Of a stretch of 35,699 nt of DNA, positions 28,255 through 35,699 are shown one piece after another; position 1 is the first letter of the stretch, and every line of letters begins with the position of its first letter. The stretch is from NCBI GenBank assembly GCA_031291255.1, contig JARLJN010000192.1, positions 1 through 35,699 of the forward strand, in the 5' to 3' direction. Made by a program: the position numbers and the translations under genes. A model generated the notes under the pieces. The model did no database searches, was not told the origin of the DNA, and was given only the letters and a program-made list of their open reading frames with translations. This DNA is from Gammaproteobacteria bacterium. Its GTDB lineage: Bacteria > Pseudomonadota > Gammaproteobacteria > DSM-16500.

Positions 28255-29250
28255 TTAAAAAAGATTTACAAGATACCAAGCCAATGCAGAAACCAGACCA
28301 GCTGCTGGAATGGTGAGTATCCATGCCCAAATGATGTTTTGCGCGACTCCCCATCGCACAGCACTAAAACGATGTAATGTGCCTACGCCCATGATAGAGC
28401 CTGTAATAGTATGTGTTGTTGAAACGGGTATGCCTAACCAAGTTGCTAAAAATATCGTTAAAGCACTAGATGTTTCCGCGCAAAATCCACCTATGGGTTT
28501 TAATTTCGTAATTTTTATTCCCATGGTTCTGACTATTCTCCATCCGCCAAATAATGTGCCTAAGGCTATGACAAAATAGCAGGCAAAAACAACCCATAGC
28601 GGCACATGAAATGTGTCACCGCTTAAGTGCGCTGAAAAAAGTAATATGGCAATAATACCCATGGTTTTTTGTGCGTCGTTACCGCCATGTCCTATGCTGA
28701 TTAATGCGGATGACATTAACTGCAATCGTTTAAACCACGAATTAATTTTTTTAGGTGAGCTATGAAAAAATAATAGAGACACGAGGAACATAAAGAGTAA
28801 GCCTAATATCATTCCTAACAAAGGCGAAATAATAATGGCGATGAGTACTTTTGAAATGCCCCACATTTTTAAAGGCGCAAAACCTGCTTTCGCAATTCCT
28901 GCTCCCAGTAAGCCACCAATTAATGCATGTGATGAGCTAGAGGGTAAACCAAAATACCAAGTAAAAATATTCCAAAAAATTGCGCCTATGAGTGCTGCAA
29001 AAACCATTTGTTCATTGACAACTGACGGATCAATTAACCCTACGCCTATAGTGCCTGCAACATGTAAACCGAAAAAAAGAAATGCGATAAAATTAAAAAA
29101 TGCAGCCCATAAAACTGCCCAGTGGGGTTTTAAAACACGTGTAGAAACTACGGTTGCAATGGCATTTGCAGCATCGTGAAAGCCATTCAAGAAATCGAAT
29201 AGCAATGCGAGTAATACAGTGATGATGACTAGAGTGATGCTTCCATGCAT
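28255..29250 (-). CDS. pit: PiT-family inorganic phosphate transporter
   Basis: A 331-residue inner-membrane protein with about ten hydrophobic segments. The two PiT signature repeats are visible: GFHDAANAIATVVSTRVL near residues 23-40 and SIGHGGNDAQKTMG in the second half, plus VSTTHTITGSIMGVG near the end. It takes up phosphate (or metal-phosphate) with protons or sodium. The length fits the shorter PiT group (about 330) rather than E. coli PitA (about 500). Its ATG overlaps the stop of the upstream DUF47 gene (TTAATG), so the two are co-translated, a standard pairing. Confidence 0.93.
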   Translation of the reverse strand: MHGSITLVIITVLLALLFDFLNGFHDAANAIATVVSTRVLKPHWAVLWAAFFNFIAFLFFGLHVAGTIGVGLIDPSVVNEQMVFAALIGAIFWNIFTWYFGLPSSSSHALIGGLLGAGIAKAGFAPLKMWGISKVLIAIIISPLLGMILGLLFMFLVSLLFFHSSPKKINSWFKRLQLMSSALISIGHGGNDAQKTMGIIAILLFSAHLSGDTFHVPLWVVFACYFVIALGTLFGGWRIVRTMGIKITKLKPIGGFCAETSSALTIFLATWLGIPVSTTHTITGSIMGVGTLHRFSAVRWGVAQNIIWAWILTIPAAGLVSALAWYLVNLF

Positions 29251-29876
29251 TAAGAATACTCGAGTACTATACCTTTAATAATATTTGCCACATCCTGACT
29301 TTTGTTTATCATATTTTTTGTGCTGCTATAAATTTCTTTTAATTTATGAAAATGTTTAAAATCACTTTCTTCTAAAAATAATTTTTTTTCACCGCTTAAA
29401 AGCAGAATATGCGCTTCGTTTTCGACAGTGTCTATATCTTCACAGGCTTTAATAATTTTTTGTGATTTTTGTAATGAGTTGAGTCTATCAATAGCAATTT
29501 TAAGATGTTCTACGCAAACTACCGTGAGTATAGATAATTGAATGATTTGTTCGGGTAGTTCTTTTAGATCGTATAATGGAAAACGTTGAGCACAGCCATT
29601 GATGAGATCTAAAATATCATCTAACTTACTTGTGAGTTGGTGTATGTCGTGTCTGTCGAAGGGGGTAATAAATGTTTTGTGTAATAACTTAAAAATTTTG
29701 CGTGTCAGTCTATCACCTTCAATTTCGTAAGCAGCGATAGCATTTACATGAGGTTGTTGATTGTCTAGATCAGATAATAGCTTTTGAAATTCAGCTGCAC
29801 TTAATATTAAATTTGCAACGATACTTTGAAATAAAACAAAAAATTCATTTTTGCTGGGTAGAAATCGTTTGAGCAT
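29250..29876 (-). CDS. DUF47 (PhoU-like) protein, partner of PiT
   Basis: A 208-residue all-helical protein with the DUF47/TIGR00153 pattern: an FVLFQSIVANLILSAAEFQKLL-type first helix, HVNAIAAYEIEGDRLTRKIFKLLHKTFITPFDRHDIHQLTSKLDDILDLI (the PhoU-like ExE/D and DxxxD metal-binding area) and a long C-terminal helix. Members are cytoplasmic regulators of the adjacent PiT transporter. It overlaps pit by one base and is the upstream gene of the pair. Confidence 0.92.
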   Translation of the reverse strand: MLKRFLPSKNEFFVLFQSIVANLILSAAEFQKLLSDLDNQQPHVNAIAAYEIEGDRLTRKIFKLLHKTFITPFDRHDIHQLTSKLDDILDLINGCAQRFPLYDLKELPEQIIQLSILTVVCVEHLKIAIDRLNSLQKSQKIIKACEDIDTVENEAHILLLSGEKKLFLEESDFKHFHKLKEIYSSTKNMINKSQDVANIIKGIVLEYS

Positions 29877-29913
29877 GGCACTTATCCTTGTGTGTCGCCC
29901 ATTTTTGTTTAGG

Positions 29914-30816
29914 TTATTTTACCTTATTGAGTTGCTGTTTGCTTATCATCAACAACGAAAGCAAGATTAGCGTTACAGCAGCACCAGTCCATATGTTTAA
30001 TTTTTCTGCAAAAATAATATATCCCCATGCCAATCCTGTGATCGCCACAACGGTATCGACGAAACTATAATACACTGGACCTGCAATTTTGAGTAATTGA
30101 AAAAATAAGAGATAACCTATACTAGATAAAACAATTTCTAATAAAACCACGGCATCGGGTAAGGTGACAGGAATGTGGAAGCTATAAAAACTATGTGTCC
30201 AAACTATCAGTGGGGCAAGCAGGGCGCTGGAAAAAATTAAGGTCCCAGCTGCTAATGAAAAGGAATTGCTGTTCGGCGGCCTGAACCGCGTAATATACAC
30301 TGAGCAAAAAGCAAAGCATAAAGGCGTTAATAGTGCAGTGAGCACCCAAGGGATCATGTCGGGAGCGGGTAAGCTGCTTTTAGGGATAAGCAGCAGCATG
30401 AGCCCGCATAATGCAACGGCGACTGAGGCCAGCCTCATCACATTAAATCGTTCTAGTCCGGCCATTAAGGCCATCAGGTAGGCCATTAATGGCACTGTGT
30501 TAACAACCACGGCTAAAATGCCCGCGGGCAGGTGAGGGGCGGCAAAATACATGTTGGTATTGGGCAAGGCTATACCGGTTAAGCCGCAAATCAAATAATA
30601 ACGGCAATGCGCAAACGAAAAGGGCAATGGTAAGCGTTTAATCCATACTAATGCAGTGATGAGTATGGCGGGCCCCAGGGATTGCCAAAAGCTGTAACCT
30701 AATGGATTAACGCCATTAATCATGGCGAATCTAGCGATGGAGTATCCTGTTCCCCATATGCTGCCTAATAGTAATAACAATATTAAGGGCAGGTAAGGGG
30801 AGTATTTTGGCGGCAT
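29914..30816 (-). CDS. EamA-family (DMT) membrane transporter
   Basis: A 300-residue protein with ten predicted membrane helices in two EamA repeats. The first half includes LLLLLGSIWGTGYSIARFAM and LPAGILAVVVNTVPLMAYLMAL (the conserved end of repeat one), the second ALLTPLCFAFCSVYITRF and SFVDTVVAITGLAWGYIIFAEKL. Such proteins export metabolites or amino acids, and the substrate cannot be read from sequence. It follows a 67-residue unknown gene with an 11-nt gap, so the two probably share a transcript. Confidence 0.87.
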   Translation of the reverse strand: MPPKYSPYLPLILLLLLGSIWGTGYSIARFAMINGVNPLGYSFWQSLGPAILITALVWIKRLPLPFSFAHCRYYLICGLTGIALPNTNMYFAAPHLPAGILAVVVNTVPLMAYLMALMAGLERFNVMRLASVAVALCGLMLLLIPKSSLPAPDMIPWVLTALLTPLCFAFCSVYITRFRPPNSNSFSLAAGTLIFSSALLAPLIVWTHSFYSFHIPVTLPDAVVLLEIVLSSIGYLLFFQLLKIAGPVYYSFVDTVVAITGLAWGYIIFAEKLNIWTGAAVTLILLSLLMISKQQLNKVK

Positions 30817-30827
30817 GTTACTGGCCT

Positions 30828-31031
30828 TTAGGGTCTAGGAGCAGGCTGAGGGGTTTCGTCTCGTAAATCTTTCTTATCAAAACCGTGCCACCATAGTGAA
30901 AATGAAACGCATCCACATTTTGCGAAACCTTGTGATTTTGCTGTATTCAATTTTTCTTTTCTGACTTTTAAAGCAAGATTAACTTGTTCAACATAAGCTT
31001 TTCTTGCCGTTTTCTCTAGATCAGTTGGCAT
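30828..31031 (-). CDS. Small hypothetical protein with a CGC motif
   Basis: A 67-residue protein I do not recognise. The first 35 residues form a charged, probably helical segment (MPTDLEKTARKAYVEQVNLA...). A short stretch with two cysteines and aromatic residues (AKCGCVSFSLWWHGFD) and a Pro-rich end (ETPQPAPRP) follow. There is no signal peptide or membrane helix. It lies 11 nt upstream of the EamA transporter on the same strand. Composition and spacing suggest a real gene; no function is proposed. Confidence 0.55.
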   Translation of the reverse strand: MPTDLEKTARKAYVEQVNLALKVRKEKLNTAKSQGFAKCGCVSFSLWWHGFDKKDLRDETPQPAPRP

Positions 31032-31142
31032 TTCATATTTCTCATTTGTTATTTTTGGGGAATTATATCGTATGGTTAATTTAATACAAGAAATTACATA
31101 TCAGGTTAGACTATTACAAAATGAGTTAAAGGGGTGTGTTTC

Positions 31143-31841
31143 ATGGTCAATATTAAAGATTTGCCTAAGGCTAGAGTGGTGATGGAATTATTTAAAAACG
31201 TGTATCGCAAGAGTGCTGCCTCAGAAAATGAATATCAGCTCATTTCTGCCAAGTGCCATAACGAGGGTTGTATTCCCCCATTAGGAATCTATTCTTTAGA
31301 AGAAGATGAAGTTAAAAGCGTATTGGAAATGAATTTGTATATTCATAACATTGGCGCTGTCATTTTTGAAATGGATTTTTCAAATAATGAAATTGACGAA
31401 ACACATTATGAAAAAATTCATGAAATAAAAATGAATGCAGATATTGTTTCAGTGCAAGTGTGTGTAGATAATCTTAAAAAAATATTATTAGAAGAAGAAA
31501 GAAAATTACAAGAACAAGAAGCATCGCTAGATGAAAAAATAATGAAGAAAGATGAAGTTGTTTTATTGCTGAGAAAATTATTGGAATACGATGAATTAGA
31601 TTTGTTTGAAGCTGATAATGGATATAGTGTAGGAGTACTTGATTATACGGAGCTAGAGCAATTTAAAAAAATATTTTATCGTATGGGACTGGAAGTAAAA
31701 TATGAAAAACCGGTCTCAGTATTTGAAGGGTTGTTTACTGTGCCGGGTGAGATTATCTTGCCTTATGATTTAGAGACACTTTTTAAAAAACTAAAAGAGG
31801 CGAGTTTAAAACAATCTTCATATGGGTGTGCAATAATGTGA
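31143..31841 (+). CDS. Unknown protein ending in a CaaX box (CAIM)
   Basis: A 232-residue protein without a recognised domain. ATG 31143 is chosen because AAAGGGG ends 8 nt before it; an in-frame GTG lies nine bases earlier. The middle (about 108-145) is a charged, probable coiled coil (LKKILLEEERKLQEQEASLDEK). There is no signal peptide. The last four residues are C-A-I-M, directly followed by TGA and preceded by a Lys-containing stretch (LFKKLKEASLKQSSYG). This is a textbook farnesylation signal, identical to that of lamin B1. Bacteria lack CaaX prenyltransferases, so if functional it would be modified in a eukaryotic host, as known for some Legionella effectors. Effector status is inference. 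Confidence 0.75.
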   Translation: MVNIKDLPKARVVMELFKNVYRKSAASENEYQLISAKCHNEGCIPPLGIYSLEEDEVKSVLEMNLYIHNIGAVIFEMDFSNNEIDETHYEKIHEIKMNADIVSVQVCVDNLKKILLEEERKLQEQEASLDEKIMKKDEVVLLLRKLLEYDELDLFEADNGYSVGVLDYTELEQFKKIFYRMGLEVKYEKPVSVFEGLFTVPGEIILPYDLETLFKKLKEASLKQSSYGCAIM

Positions 31842-31869
31842 AAAAATCAGCACCCAACCAGGTGCTGAT
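31841..31869 (-). terminator. Intrinsic terminator for mfd
   Basis: On the minus strand the 9-bp stem ATCAGCACC/GGTGCTGAT with a 6-nt loop is followed by six T residues (plus-strand A run 31841-31846). It is 113 nt past the mfd stop and abuts the stop of the convergent gene. The T-run is on the minus strand only. Confidence 0.75.
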
Positions 31870-31981
31870 GCAAGGAGATAGTATGGAAGATACGATTTGA
31901 TTATAGTATTTGAGGCCCAGTTTGGGTATTAGGAAAAACCCTTTGTGCATGAAAGTTACTCAGCTTTAGTTGCCATTTTAT

Positions 31982-34900
31982 TTATATCAATTGATTCAAA
32001 ATTTTTTCAATTAGGGTAATACGGTCTTTTATTTCATGCGTAGTAAGTGTGAAACGTAAACGAGTTGGCCCCTCTAAACGATATTGATCAGATTTTTGTT
32101 GTATCAATTTTATAATTTGCATTGGATCAATTTTTGGATGCGCATTAAATTCAATTTTGCCGCCTTTACTGTTCGCTTCAATTTTGATGATTCCCAATGA
32201 ATCAGCTTGTTGTTTCAAGGTAGTCACAGCAAAAAGATTTTTAAGCGGTTCTGGTAAGAGGCCGAATCTATCTATCATTTCAACTTGTATGTCATCTAAT
32301 TCATTTTGATTTTTTGTTGTTGCAATACGTTTATAAAATTGCAAACGCATATGTACATCATCAAGATAGGATTCAGGAATTAACGCAGAGATTTGTAAAT
32401 CAATTTCTGGGCCGTGTGATAATGACATTTCAAGTTCAGGTTCTTTACCTGATTTCAATGCATCAACTGCGCGTGTTAATAAATCCATGTAAAGTGAAAA
32501 ACCTACTGCATGCATATTTCCGCTTTGACCTTCGCCCAGTAATTCACCTGCACCACGAATTTCTAAATCATGTGTTGCTAACGTAAAACCAATTCCCAAT
32601 TGTTCGAGAGATGAAATAGCCTCTAAGCGTTTGACAGCATCTGAGGTCATGCTTTTTTTAGGTGGCGTTAACAAATAGGCATATGCTTGATGGTGGGATC
32701 GTCCTACGCGGCCGCGTAATTGATGTAATTGTGCTAAACCTAATTTATCTGCACGATTAATAATAATCGTATTCGCAGAAGGTACGTCTATGCCGCTTTC
32801 TATAATGGTTGTACACACTAATAAATTAAAACGTCTGTGATAAAAGTCTGACATCACTTGTTCAAGCTCACGTTCGCGCATTTGTCCATGCGCTATACCT
32901 GCACGTGCTTCAGGCACTAAGGCTTCTAATTCTCTCGCGGTTTTTTCAATTGTGCTAACATCGTTATGTAAAAAGTACACTTGGCCGCCGCGCATAATTT
33001 CACGCATGATGGCTTCTTGCATCACAGAATTTTTATATTCATGCACAAATGTTTTAATCGCTAATCGACGAGCGGGAGGTGTTGCAATAATCGATAAATC
33101 TCGTATGCCTGCAAATGCCATATTCAATGTGCGTGGAATAGGTGTTGCAGTTAAAGTTAAAATATCCACTTCAGTACGTAAGGCTTTGAGACGTTCTTTT
33201 TGACGTACACCAAAGCGATGTTCTTCATCAATAATCACTAAACCCAATGATTTAAATTTCATGTCTTCTTGTAATAATTTATGTGTACCTATGACTATGT
33301 CAACTTTACCTTCTTCCAAACGTTGAATCACATTTTGTTGATCTTTGGCGGAACGAAAACGAGAAATCATTTCTATAGTAATAGGCCAATCTGCAAATCT
33401 ATCTTGGAAATTTTCCCAATGTTGTTGAGCGAGTAAGGTTGTAGGAACAAGTACTACAACTTGTTTATTATTTTGTACCGCTAAGAATGCAGCACGCATT
33501 GCAACTTCTGTTTTTCCGAAACCTACATCACCGCAAACTAATCTATCCATAGGTTTGTCTGTCAGCATGTCTGCGACTACACAATCAATGGCTTGTTGTT
33601 GATCGGGTGTTTCTTCAAACGGAAATGCCGCAGCGAATGCTTCATACTGCCCATCAGCATTCTTGCAAGCTACACCTACGCGTGCTTCGCGTCTTGCATA
33701 TAAATCTAATAATTCAGCAGCGACATCACGTACTTGTTCTGCAGCTTTACGTTTTGCACGTTGCCATTGTTCTGTGCCTAACCTATGTATAGGTGCGTGA
33801 TCTGCATCCGATCCGCTGTAACGGCTGATTAAATGTAATGAAGACACAGGCACATACAGTTTTGCGGAATCAGCATATTCTATACATAAAAATTCAGAAA
33901 CTTGATCACCTACATTCAGTGTTTGTAATCCTAAGTAACGTCCTATGCCATGATCTAAATGCACGATAGGAGAACCCACTTGCAGTTCTGTTAAATCTTT
34001 AACAATAGCATCTGTGTCTTGCTGTGTGACTTTGCGTCTGCGTCTTTGCATGACGCGTTTACCGTATAATTGCGTTTCAGCAATCACAGTGATAGCAGGT
34101 GATTCTAAGCAAAGACCATCATCTAAAGGCGCAACAGTGATTCCATGTGTTGCATGGCTATTTAAAAATTCTTGCCACGAAGAAAAAAGTTGTGGAGTCA
34201 GCTGTATAGTTTTAAAAAGTTGTAATAGGACTTCACGTCGTCCAGAGGTTTCTGCGCAAAATAAAATTCTGCCATTGTAATCTAATAAAAAACCTTCTAG
34301 AGCATGTAACGGTTGTGTCGCTTTATGATCTATGTTTAAGCTTAATGGCGCTTGTGTCGTAAACTCTACATCTGCATTTTCATTGTTGGGTTGTATGCGT
34401 ATGTTTGAATAGCTTTTTATACTGTTAAATATATCGGCTGTTGAGATAAATATTTTTTGTGGCGCCAGTATAGGATACATTTTGTCATGACGACGTTGTT
34501 CGTAACGCGTATTAATTTCATGCCAAAATTCTTCAGCTTTAGTATGTGTCTCACCAATTTGTATAATCAAACTGTTTTCGGGCAGATAATCAAAAAGAGT
34601 TTGAGTGTCAGAGAAAAACAAAGGTAAATAATATTCTATGCCTGGTGTTAATATGCCTTCAGTGATGTCTTGATACAGTTGGCTTTGCAATGGATTGCCA
34701 GTGAATTCTGCACGCCAAGCATGTCTAAATAATTCTATGGATGTATCGTTTAACGGAAATTCATGTGCAGGCAGTAATTCTATGGAATCCACTTTTTCTA
34801 ACGACAATTGATTGTCGGGTGAGAAAGTTCGTATCGTATCAATTTCATCATCAAATAAATCTAATCTAAAAGGTGTGTCAGCACCCATAGGAAATAAATC

Positions 34901-35416
34901 AATAATCGCACCGCGTACTGCAAATTCCCCGTGCTCACGAACTTGATCGACGCAGCGATATCCTGCTTTGTCTAATCGTAAACGCGCACTGTGTAAATCA
35001 AATTTATCACCCGCATTCAAAATAAAAGTGTGAGCAAAAAGATAGTCGCGTGGTGCTAGTCTATGCATTAATGTTGAAATAGAGGTAATGACTGCGCCAG
35101 TTTTTAATTGCGGAATTTTATACAGTGTTGCTAGTCGTTCTGAAATAATATCTTGATGAGGAGAGAATTGATCATAAGGTAATGTCTCCCAATCAGGGAA
35201 GTGCATAATGGGTTGATCTTGCTGAAAGAATCGTAATTCATATTCTAAGCGTGCAGCAGTCGGCGTATCTGAGGTGATGATAATCACTGGCCGCTGGTTT
35301 TCAGCGATTAAGGTGCTGATAGCTAAACCTATGCTGGCTCCATGTAAATTGCCCCAAACTAGGCGTTGCCCAGGTTTTTGGGGTATAGGAGGCTGTAATG
35401 GATTAGCTTTTAGCAT
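31982..35416 (-). CDS. mfd: Transcription-repair coupling factor
   Basis: Mfd removes RNA polymerase stalled at DNA lesions and recruits UvrA. The 1144 residues match the usual length. The N-terminal UvrB-like part contains FPDWETLPYDQFSPHQDIISERL and REHGEFAVRGAIIDLFP. The RNA-polymerase-interacting domain follows (VGSPIVHLDHGIGRYLGLQ). The RecG-like translocase has Walker A GDVGFGKT (629-636), DEEHRFGV, TATPIPRTL, and the TRG region with TTIIESGIDVPSANTIIINRAD and QLRGRVGRS. The C-terminal UvrA-masking domain (LQFYKRIATTKN) is present. A minus-strand terminator follows. Confidence 0.98.
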   Translation of the reverse strand: MLKANPLQPPIPQKPGQRLVWGNLHGASIGLAISTLIAENQRPVIIITSDTPTAARLEYELRFFQQDQPIMHFPDWETLPYDQFSPHQDIISERLATLYKIPQLKTGAVITSISTLMHRLAPRDYLFAHTFILNAGDKFDLHSARLRLDKAGYRCVDQVREHGEFAVRGAIIDLFPMGADTPFRLDLFDDEIDTIRTFSPDNQLSLEKVDSIELLPAHEFPLNDTSIELFRHAWRAEFTGNPLQSQLYQDITEGILTPGIEYYLPLFFSDTQTLFDYLPENSLIIQIGETHTKAEEFWHEINTRYEQRRHDKMYPILAPQKIFISTADIFNSIKSYSNIRIQPNNENADVEFTTQAPLSLNIDHKATQPLHALEGFLLDYNGRILFCAETSGRREVLLQLFKTIQLTPQLFSSWQEFLNSHATHGITVAPLDDGLCLESPAITVIAETQLYGKRVMQRRRRKVTQQDTDAIVKDLTELQVGSPIVHLDHGIGRYLGLQTLNVGDQVSEFLCIEYADSAKLYVPVSSLHLISRYSGSDADHAPIHRLGTEQWQRAKRKAAEQVRDVAAELLDLYARREARVGVACKNADGQYEAFAAAFPFEETPDQQQAIDCVVADMLTDKPMDRLVCGDVGFGKTEVAMRAAFLAVQNNKQVVVLVPTTLLAQQHWENFQDRFADWPITIEMISRFRSAKDQQNVIQRLEEGKVDIVIGTHKLLQEDMKFKSLGLVIIDEEHRFGVRQKERLKALRTEVDILTLTATPIPRTLNMAFAGIRDLSIIATPPARRLAIKTFVHEYKNSVMQEAIMREIMRGGQVYFLHNDVSTIEKTARELEALVPEARAGIAHGQMRERELEQVMSDFYHRRFNLLVCTTIIESGIDVPSANTIIINRADKLGLAQLHQLRGRVGRSHHQAYAYLLTPPKKSMTSDAVKRLEAISSLEQLGIGFTLATHDLEIRGAGELLGEGQSGNMHAVGFSLYMDLLTRAVDALKSGKEPELEMSLSHGPEIDLQISALIPESYLDDVHMRLQFYKRIATTKNQNELDDIQVEMIDRFGLLPEPLKNLFAVTTLKQQADSLGIIKIEANSKGGKIEFNAHPKIDPMQIIKLIQQKSDQYRLEGPTRLRFTLTTHEIKDRITLIEKILNQLI

Positions 35417-35521
35417 AAGGTCTGCGCTACTTTAATCAATTGGATGCGTATTTTAACAGGATGAAAGTTAAATGGAAGGCCAACTACCTCTGCTAACGAT
35501 GCTTATTTAAAAAAGTAGGTT

Positions 35522-35586
35522 GTAGGTTGGGTTGAGTGCTTTTTACGAAACCCAACGAAACGTTATGTTGGGTTTCGTAAAAAGCA
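35522..35586. repeat. GTAGGTTGGG repeat pair, second copy cut by an IS
   Basis: A complete copy (35522-35556, plus orientation) is followed after 9 nt by an inverted copy (35566-35586) that breaks off after TTTCGTAAAAAGCA, where other copies continue with CTCAACCC. The IS481-type end begins at 35587, so the insertion probably split this unit. Confidence 0.8.
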
Positions 35587-35699
35587 TGTATAGACCGGCT
35601 ACATAGGTAACACTTGGACGGGGACATAGGTAACACTTTTAAATGATGTATTATTGCAGTTTTGGAGAGCAATAATGCCTTGGGAAGAGGTTACACAAA
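35587..35699 (+). mobile_element. Left end of an IS481-family insertion sequence (partial)
   Basis: The element starts TGTATAGACCGGC and contains two direct copies of ACATAGGTAACACT (from about 35601 and 35626), a layout I associate with IS481-type ends. A transposase start codon follows at 35674. The rest lies beyond the window, so the family call rests on the end sequence and eight codons. Confidence 0.65.
35674..35699 (+). CDS. IS481-family transposase, N-terminal fragment
   Basis: ATG 35674 follows GGAGAG by 7 nt and encodes MPWEEVTQ before the window ends. MPW(K/E)E is a common start of IS481-family DDE transposases, which continue with a helix-turn-helix. Whether the rest of the gene is intact cannot be seen. 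Confidence 0.65.

Noticed and set aside
28069..28377. A 102-codon plus-strand frame after rarA
   Set aside because: It is made of the GGGAGAAGGTGCCC repeats and antisense pit sequence.

Overview
The window is AT-rich chromosomal DNA of a gammaproteobacterium, most probably of the order Legionellales (a Coxiella/Legionella/Aquicella-like lineage). The placement is an inference. It rests on gammaproteobacterial gene orders (mnmA-hflD-purB, icd-clpS-clpA, tRNA-Ser/4.5S RNA/dnaX, msbA-lpxK, ftsK-lolA-rarA), the low GC content, and several eukaryote-like or host-directed proteins scattered among housekeeping genes.

Layout. 1-1911 (minus): tRNA-Ser(GGA), 4.5S RNA and dnaX. 1990-4807 (minus): dapD and dapE of lysine/diaminopimelate synthesis, with an orphan CopG-type antitoxin and two unusual long hairpins between them. 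4877-8043 (plus): msbA and lpxK (lipid A synthesis and export), then a secreted chagasin-type cysteine protease inhibitor. 8099-10764 (minus): a DUF2845 periplasmic protein, a stand-alone tyrosine recombinase and a permuted papain-fold hydrolase. 10793-13990: a 31-bp perfect hairpin, then purB, hflD and mnmA. 14143-16357: an outer-membrane beta-barrel protein and, divergent from it, a secreted sphingomyelinase-like metallophosphoesterase. 16421-20547 (plus): icd, clpS, clpA. 20856-23475 (minus): a membrane-anchored U-box protein, infA with an extra tail, trxB. 23589-28069 (plus): ftsK, lolA, rarA. 28255-31031 (minus): a PiT phosphate transporter with its DUF47 partner, an EamA transporter and a small unknown protein. 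31143-31841 (plus): an unknown protein ending in the CaaX box CAIM. 31982-35416 (minus): mfd. The right edge holds the first codons of an IS481-type transposase whose IS end interrupts a dispersed repeat.

Intergenic space is packed with at least four families of short palindromic dispersed repeats: a CCTCTCC/GGGAGAGG family, a GTAGGTTGGGTTGAG family, a GTAGCCCGGATTGAG family, and a GGGAGAAGGTGCCC family. Some are paired into larger inverted repeats and one appears to serve as a terminator.

The most interesting items are: (1) the U-box protein, a eukaryotic E3-ligase fold joined to a signal peptide and a membrane segment; (2) the CAIM-ended protein, a candidate for lipidation by host farnesyltransferase; (3) two long hairpins with unrelated stems but the same 18-nt loop, in opposite orientation; (4) A8 and A9 tracts in dnaX placed exactly where slippage would give the short gamma subunit; (5) mutually exclusive hairpins between icd and clpS that look like an attenuator. 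The chagasin inhibitor and the sphingomyelinase-like enzyme add to the picture of a host-associated or intracellular lifestyle. No secretion-system genes lie in the window, so effector status is not demonstrated.
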